A DNA stretch of 45,284 nucleotides from Proteobacteria bacterium ST_bin16 (GCA_002083595.1 MSXT01000044.1:4278-49561); one strand, 5' to 3'. Positions 9,822 to 18,190 are shown, numbered from the stretch's first letter. Notes: generated by a model not told the origin, from the letters alone. Program-made: numbers and translations.

Positions 9822-10340
9822 ATCCGCATTCTTGGCATAGATCCGGGTTTACGTATTACTGGTTTTGGCGTGATTGATAAAAGCGGGAGTAATCTAACCT
9901 ACGTCAGTAGCGGCAGCGTCAAGACCTTGGCGGGCGAGTTGCCTTTCCGTTTGAAGTTAATTCTGAATAACTTGAGTGAAGTCATTGCTCAATATCAACC
10001 CGAACATGTCGCCATCGAACAAGTTTTCGTCAATATCAATCCTAAAACTACCTTATTGCTTGGTCAGGCGCGTGGCGCAGCGATTTGTGCCGCAGTCATG
10101 AATAATTTAACGGTGTCAGAGTATACCGCGCTGCAAATAAAACAAGCGGTGGTCGGGAATGGGCATGCAAAAAAAAACCAGGTGCAGGAGATGGTGGTGC
10201 GTTTGCTCAGATTGACCGGCAGCCCGAGTGCCGATGCCGCGGACGCCTTGGCTTGCGCGATCTGTCATGCGCATGGCGGGCTCGGTTTTGGGAAAATTGC
10301 AACCACAGGTTACCGCATGAAACGGGGGCGTTTGGTGTGA
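9822..10340 (+). CDS. ruvC: Crossover junction endodeoxyribonuclease RuvC (start codon non-canonical or frame broken)
   Basis: RuvC resolves Holliday junctions as a dimer. The frame reads IRILGIDPGLRITGFGVIDK from 9822. The Asp of GIDPG is the first catalytic acidic residue and HVAIEQVFV carries the second. The C-terminal DAADALACAICH holds the last acidic ones. The first in-frame ATG/GTG/TTG is GTG 9870, which would delete the GIDPG Asp, so the true start must lie upstream. ATC 9822 gives the family length (172 aa) and follows an AGGTGA (9812-9817) by 4 bases; ATT 9828 follows it by 10. Alternatively, GTG 9814 would join this frame if one A were missing from the AAAA at 9819-9822. The stop overlaps the ruvA start. 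Confidence 0.85.
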   Translation: MRILGIDPGLRITGFGVIDKSGSNLTYVSSGSVKTLAGELPFRLKLILNNLSEVIAQYQPEHVAIEQVFVNINPKTTLLLGQARGAAICAAVMNNLTVSEYTALQIKQAVVGNGHAKKNQVQEMVVRLLRLTGSPSADAADALACAICHAHGGLGFGKIATTGYRMKRGRLV

Positions 10341-10921
10341 TCGGGCGATTAACTGGTGTATTGCTGGAAAAACATCCGCCACAGGTTTTACTGGATGTGC
10401 AAGGGGTCGGGTACGAGATCGATGTGCCGATGAGTACTTTTTATGAGCTTCCGGCGCTTGGCGCACAGGTAACGTTGTATACCCATCTGGTGATACGGGA
10501 AGACTTGCATCTGTTATTCGGCTTTGCAACGGAATCGGAGCGGCAAACTTTTCGCCAGCTGATAAAAATTTCGGGTGTAGGTGCAAGAACCGCATTAGCA
10601 ATTTTATCGGGGTTGAGTGTGCCGGATTTGCACCGAGCCGTTGGTGCACAGGATAGTGCACGGCTAATCAAAGTGCCAGGCATAGGCAAAAAAACGGCCG
10701 AACGTTTGTTGCTGGAATTGCGAGATAAGTTGGATTCCGCCGCGATCAGTTTGGACCAAACCCACGCCGCACCCACGCAGGGTAGTGACATACTCAATGC
10801 ATTGTTATCGTTGGGTTATAATGATCGTGAGGCAGGCTGGGCGATCAAGCAGATCTCTTCAACAGCAACGGTATCGGAAGGCATACGCCAAGCATTACAG
10901 TTATTATCGAAGGAAAGGTAG
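10337..10921 (+). CDS. ruvA: Holliday junction branch migration DNA-binding subunit RuvA
   Basis: RuvA binds four-way junctions and loads the RuvB motor. GTG 10337 gives VIGRLTGVLLEKHPPQVLLDVQGVGYEI, the family N-terminus; the frame is open further upstream but that part has no RuvA similarity. The protein is 194 residues: an OB-fold domain, two helix-hairpin-helix motifs (KISGVGARTALAIL and KVPGIGKKTAERLLLEL), and a C-terminal RuvB-contacting domain. The GTG overlaps the ruvC stop (GTGA), implying translational coupling. Confidence 0.95.
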   Translation: MIGRLTGVLLEKHPPQVLLDVQGVGYEIDVPMSTFYELPALGAQVTLYTHLVIREDLHLLFGFATESERQTFRQLIKISGVGARTALAILSGLSVPDLHRAVGAQDSARLIKVPGIGKKTAERLLLELRDKLDSAAISLDQTHAAPTQGSDILNALLSLGYNDREAGWAIKQISSTATVSEGIRQALQLLSKER

Positions 10922-10943
10922 CCGACTGAATGAGGAGTAGTGA

Positions 10944-11990
10944 ATGATCGAAACGGATCGACTGGTTACCGCAATTACTTCATCATCGCAGGAAGAAATT
11001 CTGGAGCGTGCGTTACGGCCAAAACAACTGGAAGAATATGTCGGTCAGGAAAAAATACGCGGACAATTGCAGATATTCATTGAGGCAGCTAGAAAGCGGC
11101 GTGAAGCGCTTGATCATGTTTTATTATTCGGTCCTCCTGGTTTAGGTAAAACCACCCTCGCGCATATTATCGCCAGGGAAATGGGTGTGAATCTGCGGCA
11201 AACTTCCGGCCCGGTTCTGGAACGGCCGGGTGATTTGGCCGCTTTGCTGACCAACCTAGAGCCGAATGATGTATTGTTTATCGACGAGATTCACCGCTTA
11301 TCGCCGATGGTTGAAGAAATTTTGTATCCAGCGCTGGAAGATTATCAGTTGGATATCATGATTGGTGAGGGACCGGCGGCACGATCGGTTAAGTTGGATT
11401 TGCCACCGTTCACTTTGGTAGGCGCAACGACACGCGCCGGTATGCTGACTAATCCGTTACGCGATCGCTTCGGCATCGTTTCCCGGCTGGAGTTTTATAC
11501 ACCGGAAGAGCTGAGCAAAATAGTGAGCCGTTCCGCAGGATTGCTGAATGTGAAGATATCCCCGGATGGCGCGTTTGAAATTGCACGCCGCGCGCGTGGC
11601 ACGCCACGGATAGTGAATCGATTGTTACGCCGGGTGCGTGATTACGCTGAAGTCAAAGCCGATGGACATGTAACACGTGTAGTGGCGGATGCGGCCTTAC
11701 GCATGTTGGACGTAGACGCCATAGGTCTGGATATCATGGATCGAAAATTATTGTTGGCGGTGCTGGAGAAATTTGGCGGTGGGCCAGTTGGGGTTGATAA
11801 TCTCGCTGCAGCGATCAGTGAAGAACGGGATACGATCGAAGATGTATTGGAGCCCTATTTGATCCAGCAGGGGTTCCTGAAACGGACACCGAGAGGACGG
11901 ATGGCAACAGCGGCTACGTATCAGCATTTTGGTATTAATTTGCCCAGAGATGGGCTCAGTAACGATCTGTGGGAAGAAGATAATTCATAG
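10944..11990 (+). CDS. ruvB: Holliday junction branch migration ATPase RuvB
   Basis: RuvB is the AAA+ ring motor that drives branch migration with RuvA. The 348-residue protein shows Walker A GPPGLGKTT at about residues 63-71, Walker B LFIDEIHRL, the sensor region GATTRAGML, and a winged-helix C-terminal domain ending near FLKRTPRGRMAT. It lies 22 bases after ruvA, preceded by GAGGAG, and completes the yebC-ruvC-ruvA-ruvB operon. Confidence 0.98.
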   Translation: MIETDRLVTAITSSSQEEILERALRPKQLEEYVGQEKIRGQLQIFIEAARKRREALDHVLLFGPPGLGKTTLAHIIAREMGVNLRQTSGPVLERPGDLAALLTNLEPNDVLFIDEIHRLSPMVEEILYPALEDYQLDIMIGEGPAARSVKLDLPPFTLVGATTRAGMLTNPLRDRFGIVSRLEFYTPEELSKIVSRSAGLLNVKISPDGAFEIARRARGTPRIVNRLLRRVRDYAEVKADGHVTRVVADAALRMLDVDAIGLDIMDRKLLLAVLEKFGGGPVGVDNLAAAISEERDTIEDVLEPYLIQQGFLKRTPRGRMATAATYQHFGINLPRDGLSNDLWEEDNS

Positions 11991-12016
11991 TTATTTGTTT
12001 TGGTATCTCAAAATTT

Positions 12017-12451
12017 ATGCAAATCCATACATTACGCATCATCGTCGCTATTTTGCTGACATCGGTTGTCATGTTGTATTTTTATACGGATCGTGAAAAA
12101 AGCTACTACACTAAGGCTGCGGAACCGGCTGTTGCTCAGATTCTCACTGAAATTTCCAGTTGGGAAAAACAAAGATTGCTGCTTCACTTGGCGCCGGAAG
12201 CCAAGCAAACAATCAATGATGAGCAACTGGATGAATTGTTAAAATTGTATCGCGGTTTTGGCCGATTTCAATCCATTCAGGAACTTAATTTTTCGCGCAC
12301 GGTGAGCGCATTCTCGCTGATGGGTGAAAAGCGGATCAATTACTCCGGCATAGCTAAATTTGATGTAGGCCTTGTCAATTTGAATATTACTCTGATTGAA
12401 CGTGGCGGATTTTTTCTTGTTTATAACTTTACTTTGGCAAAAGCCAAGTAA
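12017..12451 (+). CDS. Hypothetical single-pass membrane protein
   Basis: I do not recognise this 144-residue protein. It has an N-terminal hydrophobic segment (about residues 7-24, RIIVAILLTSVVMLYFY) that looks like an uncleaved anchor. The following soluble part is probably periplasmic, with a helical half (LLHLAPEAKQTINDEQLDELLKLY) and a beta-rich half ending NLNITLIERGGFFLVYNFTLAKAK. It starts 26 bases after ruvB and may be cotranscribed, but no clear ribosome-binding site precedes the ATG. Base composition is slightly more AT-rich than ruvB. Confidence 0.75.
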   Translation: MQIHTLRIIVAILLTSVVMLYFYTDREKSYYTKAAEPAVAQILTEISSWEKQRLLLHLAPEAKQTINDEQLDELLKLYRGFGRFQSIQELNFSRTVSAFSLMGEKRINYSGIAKFDVGLVNLNITLIERGGFFLVYNFTLAKAK

Positions 12452-12485
12452 GAATAATGTAATTAAAAGATTGACATAATCCATG

Positions 12486-12526
12486 CTATGATAGTTTGAA
12501 CTATATTTTGGATATAGTAGTCATAG
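12486..12526 (+). promoter_or_regulatory. Nested inverted repeats upstream of the BI-1 family gene
   Basis: CTATGA (12486-12491) pairs with TCATAG (12521-12526). Inside it, ACTATAT (12500-12506) pairs with ATATAGT (12512-12518) around a 5-base loop. The element lies 51-91 bases upstream of the ATG at 12577. It could be an operator or a 5' UTR hairpin; nothing in the sequence decides between them. Confidence 0.4.
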
Positions 12527-12576
12527 CGGTCGTTAGAGGATAGTTTTGTATGAATTTCACAAGGGAGGCTATTTAA

Positions 12577-13248
12577 ATGAATCAAAATTACTCGACAGTT
12601 GCGCAAAGATCTACGTCTGCAATTGCAACAAATAAGGTGCTGCGTAATACCTATTTGCTTTTATCCATGACATTGCTGTTCAGCGGATTTACTGCTGCGC
12701 TTTCAATGATGATGAATACGCCACCGATGACCTATTTAATATCTGTTATCGGCGGTATGGTAATCGCTATGTTTGTGTTACCGCGTTTTGCCAATTCACC
12801 GGCGGGCATTGGAATCGTTTTTTTGATTACCGGCATGCTGGGATTTGGGTTGGGGCCAGTGCTGAGCATGTATGCATCTCTGCCTAATGGCGGCAATATC
12901 ATTACGCTGTCGTTAGCTGGCACGGGTGTTATATTTATAGGTTTGTCCGCGTACGCATTGGCTACAAAAAAAGACTTCAGCTTTTTAGGCGGATTTTTGA
13001 TGGTGGGTTTCCTGCTGGTATTGTTGGCAGCGCTGGCTAATATTTTTCTGCAGATACCAGCCATGTCATTAATGATTTCCGCAGTTGTTATCATGATAAT
13101 GAGCGGTTTTATTCTGTACGACACCAGCCGCATTATTCATGGTGGAGAAACCAATTATGTATTGGCTACGATTGGACTGTACATGACAATTTTTAATATT
13201 TTTATCAGTTTGCTGCAAATATTGGGAATTATGAGCAACGATGATTAA
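12577..13248 (+). CDS. Bax inhibitor-1 / YccA family membrane protein
   Basis: This 223-residue integral membrane protein has seven likely transmembrane helices and the bacterial BI-1 (YccA/YbhL) pattern: N-terminal NKVLRNTYLLLSMTLLFSGFTAAL, middle repeated hydrophobic helices, and a C-terminal ILYDTSRIIHGGETNYVLATIGLYMTIFNIFISLLQILG that contains the conserved acidic residues. In E. coli, YccA modulates the FtsH protease; BI-1 relatives are linked to calcium leak. The ATG is preceded by AAGGGAGG at good spacing, and a terminator follows, so it appears to be a single-gene unit. Confidence 0.92.
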   Translation: MNQNYSTVAQRSTSAIATNKVLRNTYLLLSMTLLFSGFTAALSMMMNTPPMTYLISVIGGMVIAMFVLPRFANSPAGIGIVFLITGMLGFGLGPVLSMYASLPNGGNIITLSLAGTGVIFIGLSAYALATKKDFSFLGGFLMVGFLLVLLAALANIFLQIPAMSLMISAVVIMIMSGFILYDTSRIIHGGETNYVLATIGLYMTIFNIFISLLQILGIMSNDD

Positions 13249-13277
13249 TTCCTAAGCTCGTTTGTTTTAGGCATTTG

Positions 13278-13306
13278 AAGCCCCGGTTTAGCCGGGGCTT
13301 TGTTTT
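13278..13306 (+). terminator. Rho-independent terminator after the BI-1 family gene
   Basis: A perfect 9-base stem AAGCCCCGG / CCGGGGCTT (13278-13286 and 13292-13300) around TTTAG is followed by TGTTTT. It closes the transcript of the gene ending at 13248. Confidence 0.85.
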
Positions 13307-13339
13307 GGAACGACTGTGCAGGTTAATTCGGGATCAATT

Positions 13340-13519
13340 ATGGATTGGATGGAAATTATTTCTGCTTTGGCATTAATCGCGTTCATTATCTTTTTATTTC
13401 CGGCGGCCCGGGAAATGATAAAAAAACCCCCGCAGGGAACATCGTCCGATTGGATGAGTTTTGTCATTCCTATAATAGCTATAGCCTTATTTGTCACATT
13501 TTTGGTAATGTTGGTGTAA
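13340..13519 (+). CDS. Small two-helix membrane protein, hypothetical
   Basis: This is a 59-residue protein beginning MDWMEIISALALIAF. It has two hydrophobic segments (about residues 4-22 and 38-58) joined by a charged loop with REMIKKPPQGTSSDW. No function is recognised. The frame opens further upstream at 13316, but ATG 13340 gives the better hydrophobic N-terminus. The gene starts 34 bases after a terminator, so it would need its own promoter or read-through. Confidence 0.6.
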   Translation: MDWMEIISALALIAFIIFLFPAAREMIKKPPQGTSSDWMSFVIPIIAIALFVTFLVMLV

Positions 13520-13984
13520 CTCTAATTTTGTCGTGGGTAGGTAGAATTTCAGTCAAAGAAAATTTCAGATTGGAATGTGGTGGTGATGCATTTTAACGTA
13601 GCACTTGTATCAATAATTAAGATGAAATTTTCTGCTTTATGCGGCGTTTCTTAGTAGCGTTCTTAGGGCAATACCATTTTATAAGCATGGGAATATTGCT
13701 ATAAAAATCATGATTTTTCCTTGTTTGAGGAGCGGTGGCATGCTAGAATTTCCATTCGATTAATTAGCATGTAGAAGATATCTATAACTAAGAAAATCTA
13801 AGTTGCGGATAATTAGGAAATTCGGCCAAGGAAATTTAATTAGCGTCAATCATGGTGTGGTTTTAACAAAGTAAGATTCTGGCGTATGACTTCCGTTAGC
13901 TGGCTGAACAAAAAAGCGTACAGGTAGGTGACGTTCTTGGTTGTACCTAGATCTGTAAAATTAGTAATCATGTGGGGGGGAAAT
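13520..13984. other. 465-base gene-poor AT-rich gap upstream of coxB
   Basis: No convincing gene is seen here. It holds a perfect 16-base palindrome (AAAAATCA/TGATTTTT, 13703-13718), an inverted repeat CATGCTA/TAGCATG (13739-13745 and 13765-13771), and a run of seven G (13974-13980) that probably serves as the coxB ribosome-binding site. It most likely contains the cox operon promoter and its control sites, but I could not fix a -35/-10 pair. Confidence 0.5.
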
Positions 13985-14806
13985 ATGAGAAGTAAATCAG
14001 TAGTAACGCTGTCGGGGATATCCGCTCTTGCTTTGTACTCAAGCATGGCGGTGGGATCTAAATATAATTTTCCAGAACCGCAGAGTGTCATAGCAAGAGA
14101 TATCTACGATCAGCACATTTTGCTTATGTGGATTTGTTTGGCTATATTCATAGCCGTTTTTGGGGTTATGTTCTATTCAATACTCAAACATAGAAAGTCT
14201 TTGGGTTATAAAGCGGCGAATTTTCATCACAGTACAGCCGTTGAGTTTATTTGGACCATCATACCTTGTATCATTTTGATTGCAATGGCTTATCCTGCAA
14301 CAAAAACAGTGATTGCAATGAAGGATACATCAAGTCCTGATATGACCATTAAAGCAACTGGCTATCAATGGATGTGGGGTTATGATTATCTCCAAGGTGA
14401 GGGTGAGGGTATTAGTTTCTATAGCAAGCTTTCGACACCGCCCGCTCAAGTTGAAAATAAAGCGCCTAAAGGCGAGAACTATCTGCTGGAAGTGGATAAT
14501 CGTGTAGTGGTGCCAGTTGGGAAAAAAGTGCGCGTTATACTGACAGCAAACGATGTGATTCATGCATGGTGGGTACCAGCATTGGGTATCAAGCAGGATG
14601 CTGTGCCGGGTTTTATTCGTGACACATGGTTCACGGCGGATAAACCAGGGATTTATCGTGGTCAGTGTGCCGAATTGTGTGGTAAAGATCATGGATTTAT
14701 GCCGATTGTGGTAGAAGTCATGGAAGCAGGTGAGTATTCGAAATGGGCGGCCGCTCAGTTGAATGCATCTGCAGTTAAAACATCAATGCATGTAGAAAAT
14801 AAGTAA
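13985..14806 (+). CDS. coxB: Cytochrome c oxidase subunit II
   Basis: This is the subunit that accepts electrons from cytochrome c at the dinuclear CuA centre. The 273-residue protein has a signal-like N-terminus, two transmembrane helices (about residues 39-62 and 80-103), and a periplasmic cupredoxin domain. The CuA ligands are seen in HAWWVPALGIKQDAVPG and GQCAELCGKDHGFM. ATG 13985 is chosen over upstream starts because a strong G-run SD precedes it and the signal-like segment begins there. It lacks the fused cytochrome c domain of caa3 oxidases. coxA follows after 12 bases. Confidence 0.95.
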   Translation: MRSKSVVTLSGISALALYSSMAVGSKYNFPEPQSVIARDIYDQHILLMWICLAIFIAVFGVMFYSILKHRKSLGYKAANFHHSTAVEFIWTIIPCIILIAMAYPATKTVIAMKDTSSPDMTIKATGYQWMWGYDYLQGEGEGISFYSKLSTPPAQVENKAPKGENYLLEVDNRVVVPVGKKVRVILTANDVIHAWWVPALGIKQDAVPGFIRDTWFTADKPGIYRGQCAELCGKDHGFMPIVVEVMEAGEYSKWAAAQLNASAVKTSMHVENK

Positions 14807-14818
14807 AAGGAGATAATT

Positions 14819-16405
14819 ATGGCAGCAGTACATGGTGACGCACACGGTCACGGACATGATGATCATCATCCCAGTGGGATAATGCGTTGGGTTAGAACGA
14901 CCAATCATAAAGATATTGGTACGATGTACCTATGGTTCAGTTTTACCATGTTTCTTGTGGGTGGTTTTTTGGCTATGGGTATTCGAGCAGAGCTATACCA
15001 GCCAGGGATTCAAATCTTAGAACCTGAATTATTTAATCAATTTACGACTCTTCATGGCTTAATTATGGTGTTTGGCGCCATTATGCCGGCTTTCGTGGGC
15101 TTTGCGAACTGGCAAGTGCCGCTAATGATTGGCGCGCCGGATATGGCGTTTGCGCGCATGAATAACTGGAGTTTTTGGTTATTGCCTGTAGCGGGAACTT
15201 TGCTTGTTAGTTCGTTCTTTGTGCCAGGTGGCGCAGCAGCGGGCGGTTGGACTTTTTATCCGCCACTATCAGTACAAGGTGGTTTGGGTGTTGATCTGAT
15301 GATTTTCTCAGTGCATATCTTGGGAGCATCCTCAATCATGGGTTCGATCAATATCATAACGACCATTTTGAATATGCGCGCGCCTGGTATGACGCTGATG
15401 AAGATGCCGATGTTTGTGTGGACATGGTTAATTACTGCTTATTTGCTGGTATTGGTAATGCCAGTATTAGCAGGTGTGGTAACCATGTTATTGACCGATC
15501 GTCATTTCGGCACAAGCTTCTTCAATGCAGCTGGCGGTGGTGACCCAGTAATGTTCCAGCATATTTTCTGGTTTTTCGGTCATCCAGAAGTTTACATTAT
15601 GATTTTGCCAGCGTTCGGGATTGTTTCTGAAATTATTCCAACGTTCTCACGTAAACCGTTATTTGGTTATTCATCAATGGTTTATGCTACTGCGTCGATT
15701 GCTATTTTGTCGTGTGTAGTTTGGGCGCATCATATGTTTACAGCCGGTATGCCAACTGTTGGTCAGTTGTTCTTTATGTACGCAACGATGTTGATTGCAG
15801 TGCCAACAGGGGTGAAAGTATTTAACTGGACAGCAACAATGTGGCGCGGCTCAATGTCTTTCGAGACACCAATGTTATTTGCAATAGGTTTTATTTTCTT
15901 GTTTGTAATCGGTGGATTCAGTGGCGTTATTTGCGCAATCGTACCGATTGATATTCAAGTGCAAGATACTTACTATGTCATTGCACATTTCCACTATGTG
16001 CTAGTTTCAGGTGCATTATTCTCGTTGTTCGCAGGTGTATATTATTGGTTGCCAAAATGGACCGGTCATATGTACAGCGAAACATTGGGTAAAGCGCATT
16101 TCTGGTTGTCAATGTTCTTCTTCAATCTGACATTCTTTGTTCAGCATTTCTTAGGTTTAGCTGGAATGCCACGTAGAATTCCGGATTACAATATCCAATT
16201 TGCTGATTTCAATATGATTTCAAGTATCGGTGCGTTTGGATTTGGATTGACACAATTGCTTTTCTTGTACATTGTGATTAATTGCATTCGTAGTGGAGAA
16301 AAAGCGCCACAAATGCCGTGGGATGGTGCAACGACTTTGGAATGGACACATTTGCCTTCACCGGCTCCATACCATAGTTTTGAAACACCACCTATCGTTA
16401 AGTAA
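14819..16405 (+). CDS. coxA: Cytochrome c oxidase subunit I
   Basis: This 528-residue catalytic subunit holds heme a and the heme a3-CuB site that reduces oxygen and pumps protons. Twelve transmembrane helices are expected. Visible signatures are TLHGLIMVF (heme a ligand), WTFYPPLS, FFGHPEVYIMILPAFGI (CuB ligand His and the Tyr crosslink region), WAHHMFTAGM and AHFHYVLVSGALFSLFAG. The N-terminal stretch GDAHGHGHDDHH is His-rich. AAAGGAG precedes the ATG. It is an A-type heme-copper oxidase and sits second in the cox operon. Confidence 0.98.
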   Translation: MAAVHGDAHGHGHDDHHPSGIMRWVRTTNHKDIGTMYLWFSFTMFLVGGFLAMGIRAELYQPGIQILEPELFNQFTTLHGLIMVFGAIMPAFVGFANWQVPLMIGAPDMAFARMNNWSFWLLPVAGTLLVSSFFVPGGAAAGGWTFYPPLSVQGGLGVDLMIFSVHILGASSIMGSINIITTILNMRAPGMTLMKMPMFVWTWLITAYLLVLVMPVLAGVVTMLLTDRHFGTSFFNAAGGGDPVMFQHIFWFFGHPEVYIMILPAFGIVSEIIPTFSRKPLFGYSSMVYATASIAILSCVVWAHHMFTAGMPTVGQLFFMYATMLIAVPTGVKVFNWTATMWRGSMSFETPMLFAIGFIFLFVIGGFSGVICAIVPIDIQVQDTYYVIAHFHYVLVSGALFSLFAGVYYWLPKWTGHMYSETLGKAHFWLSMFFFNLTFFVQHFLGLAGMPRRIPDYNIQFADFNMISSIGAFGFGLTQLLFLYIVINCIRSGEKAPQMPWDGATTLEWTHLPSPAPYHSFETPPIVK

Positions 16406-16426
16406 ATAGAGTAGTTAGGAAATCGT

Positions 16427-16534
16427 ATGTCACAGGAAGCGGATCTGAAGCGCAAAAAGATTAGAACAGCAATGTTTCTATTAATGACTGTATTAGCGCT
16501 TTATATAACGGTAATCATAAAACAATGGGATTGA
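16427..16534 (+). CDS. Cytochrome oxidase small assembly protein
   Basis: This is a 35-residue single-helix protein. It begins MSQEADLKRKKIRTAMFLLM and ends in VIIKQWD. The positively charged N-terminus followed by one membrane helix, and the position between coxA and ctaG, match the tiny assembly protein found in betaproteobacterial cox operons. Its end overlaps the ctaG start by 10 bases, so it is probably translated in a coupled way. Its precise biochemical role is unknown. Confidence 0.8.
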   Translation: MSQEADLKRKKIRTAMFLLMTVLALYITVIIKQWD

Positions 16535-17076
16535 TAAATAGCGATTCTAGAGCGAACGTGCTGATGTTTAAGAAGTTAATGATTTTCTCATTAGTGATGT
16601 TCGTATTTGGTTATGCATTAGTCCCATTTTATGAGAAGTTTTGTGAAGTAACCGGAATTAATAATCTGTTACAGCCAGATGTTCTAACTAAAGATAACTG
16701 GGTGGATGAGACGCGTTGGGTCACAATTGAGTTTGATGCCAATACAAGAGGATTACCTTGGCAATTCAAGCCTCTTCAGTCTAGCGCTCGCATTCATCCA
16801 GGAGAGCCGATTACTGTGATGTATGAAATTACAAACAGCTCAAATCGTGAGATAGCGGGACAAGCAATACCTAGTTATAGCCCACGGTTTTTGGAAAAGC
16901 ATTTAAAGAAATTTGAGTGTTTTTGCTTTACAAAACAAGTGCTGAAAGCGAATGAAACAAGGCAAATGCCGGTTCAGTTTGTAATTGAACCGGGATTGCC
17001 AGCCGATGTGGATACTGTGACGATTTCATACACTTTTTTTGAATTACCAGATGGTGGTAGTACGACCAAAAAATAG
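16525..17076 (+). CDS. ctaG: Cytochrome c oxidase assembly protein CtaG/Cox11
   Basis: This 183-residue protein delivers copper to the CuB site of subunit I. It has an N-terminal membrane anchor (FKKLMIFSLVMFVFGYALVPFYEKFCEVTG, about residues 15-44) followed by a periplasmic immunoglobulin-like domain. The copper-binding CFCF motif is present in FECFCFTKQ (about residue 131), and the family tail is VDTVTISYTFFEL. It starts inside the end of the small assembly gene and is followed 10 bases later by a DUF2970 gene. Confidence 0.95.
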   Translation: MGLINSDSRANVLMFKKLMIFSLVMFVFGYALVPFYEKFCEVTGINNLLQPDVLTKDNWVDETRWVTIEFDANTRGLPWQFKPLQSSARIHPGEPITVMYEITNSSNREIAGQAIPSYSPRFLEKHLKKFECFCFTKQVLKANETRQMPVQFVIEPGLPADVDTVTISYTFFELPDGGSTTKK

Positions 17077-17086
17077 GGGATAGAAG

Positions 17087-17296
17087 TTGAACAATGTTAC
17101 TGATAAACAAACCAGTGGAACAATTTGGCAAGTTGCAAAAGCAGTAATGTTCGCCTTTATGGGAATACGAAAAAAAAGTGATCTTGAAAAAGATGCGGCA
17201 ACGTTGAAGCCAGTTCAATTAATCATCGGTGGAATTATAGGTGGTGCACTTTTTGTAGTAGGCGTGATGCTTTTAGTCAGATTAGTTGTTAGTTAG
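17087..17296 (+). CDS. DUF2970 family small membrane protein
   Basis: This 69-residue protein from TTG 17087 has the DUF2970 layout: a basic amphipathic segment (AVMFAFMGIRKKSDLEKDAATLKP) followed by one transmembrane helix (LIIGGIIGGALFVVGVMLLVRLVV). Family members sit between ctaG and coxC in betaproteobacteria and presumably help oxidase assembly; no activity is established. GGGATAG upstream can serve as SD for the TTG. A start further in has no better support. Confidence 0.85.
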   Translation: MNNVTDKQTSGTIWQVAKAVMFAFMGIRKKSDLEKDAATLKPVQLIIGGIIGGALFVVGVMLLVRLVVS

Positions 17297-17332
17297 AATT
17301 TGAGAAAAACATAAAAGTAGGAGGAGAGAAGA

Positions 17333-18190
17333 ATGAGTCAAGAATCAGGACATTATTACGTCCCAGCTCCATCGTCATATCCAATTATTGGATCAACGGC
17401 GATTTTGTTTATGGGATCAGGCGCAGCTCTGACCATGAATAAAATAGAGCTAGGTTACGGTCTGTTAGCGATTGGTTTTGCAATTTTAATTTATATGTTG
17501 TTTGGTTGGTTTGGAACAGTAGCTAGAGAAAGTGAGAGTGGTAAATATGGGGAGCAAGTGGATCGCTCTTTTCGTTGGGGAATGAGCTGGTTCATCTTTA
17601 CTGAAGTTATGTTTTTCTGCGCATTCTTCGGTGCGTTGTGGTACATGCGCAACCTTTCGATACCATGGTTACAAGAAGAAAGCACGGTGTTAGGTAACTC
17701 TTTCTGGTCTACCTATGACGGTACATGGCCGACAGCTGGTCCAGGCGTACACGAGAAATTTACATCGATGGGTGCATGGGGATTGCCAGCATTTAATACA
17801 ATGTTGCTTTTAACGTCAGGCGTTACACTTACAATTGCGCACTGGAGACTGAAAGAAAACAGACGTGACGGACTAAAATTGTGGATGCTGGCGACTATAT
17901 TCTTAGGCGCATTATTTATTGGATGTCAAGCATACGAATATATTCATGCATATAATGATTTGAATCTGAAATTGACATCAGGTGCATACGGTTCTACTTT
18001 TTTCATGTTGACCGGATTCCATGGCTTCCATGTGACAATCGGTACGATTATGCTGATTGTGATTTATTTCCGAAGCGTAGCAGGTCACTTTACGCCAGAA
18101 CATCATTTTGGCTTTGAAGGTGTGGCATGGTACTGGCACTTTGTTGACGTGGTATGGCTTGGATTGTTTGTGTTTGTGTATCTGATGTAA
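17333..18190 (+). CDS. coxC: Cytochrome c oxidase subunit III
   Basis: This 285-residue membrane protein has seven transmembrane helices and is the core subunit III of aa3 oxidase. Its signatures are HYYVPAPSSYPIIGS at the N-terminus, RWGMSWFIFTEVMFFCAFFGALWY, TGFHGFHVTIGT and the terminal EGVAWYWHFVDVVWLGLFVFVYLM. AGGAGG precedes the ATG. It ends the first part of the cluster; a long RNA hairpin lies in the 217 bases before the SURF1 gene. Confidence 0.97.
   Translation: MSQESGHYYVPAPSSYPIIGSTAILFMGSGAALTMNKIELGYGLLAIGFAILIYMLFGWFGTVARESESGKYGEQVDRSFRWGMSWFIFTEVMFFCAFFGALWYMRNLSIPWLQEESTVLGNSFWSTYDGTWPTAGPGVHEKFTSMGAWGLPAFNTMLLLTSGVTLTIAHWRLKENRRDGLKLWMLATIFLGALFIGCQAYEYIHAYNDLNLKLTSGAYGSTFFMLTGFHGFHVTIGTIMLIVIYFRSVAGHFTPEHHFGFEGVAWYWHFVDVVWLGLFVFVYLM

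Noticed and set aside
9069..10340. YebC-RuvC fusion through the single in-frame TAG at 9792
   Set aside because: Both genes share a frame, so read-through would fuse them, but each has normal family length on its own and no stem-loop or recoding signal is evident. The frame match is likely chance.
10116..10661. Minus-strand 181-codon frame across ruvC and ruvA
   Set aside because: It overlaps two well-supported genes and has no family similarity.
13703..13718. Perfect palindrome AAAAATCA/TGATTTTT as a regulator site
   Set aside because: It is AT-rich and lies in an AT-rich spacer where such palindromes arise by chance; noted only within the gap entry.
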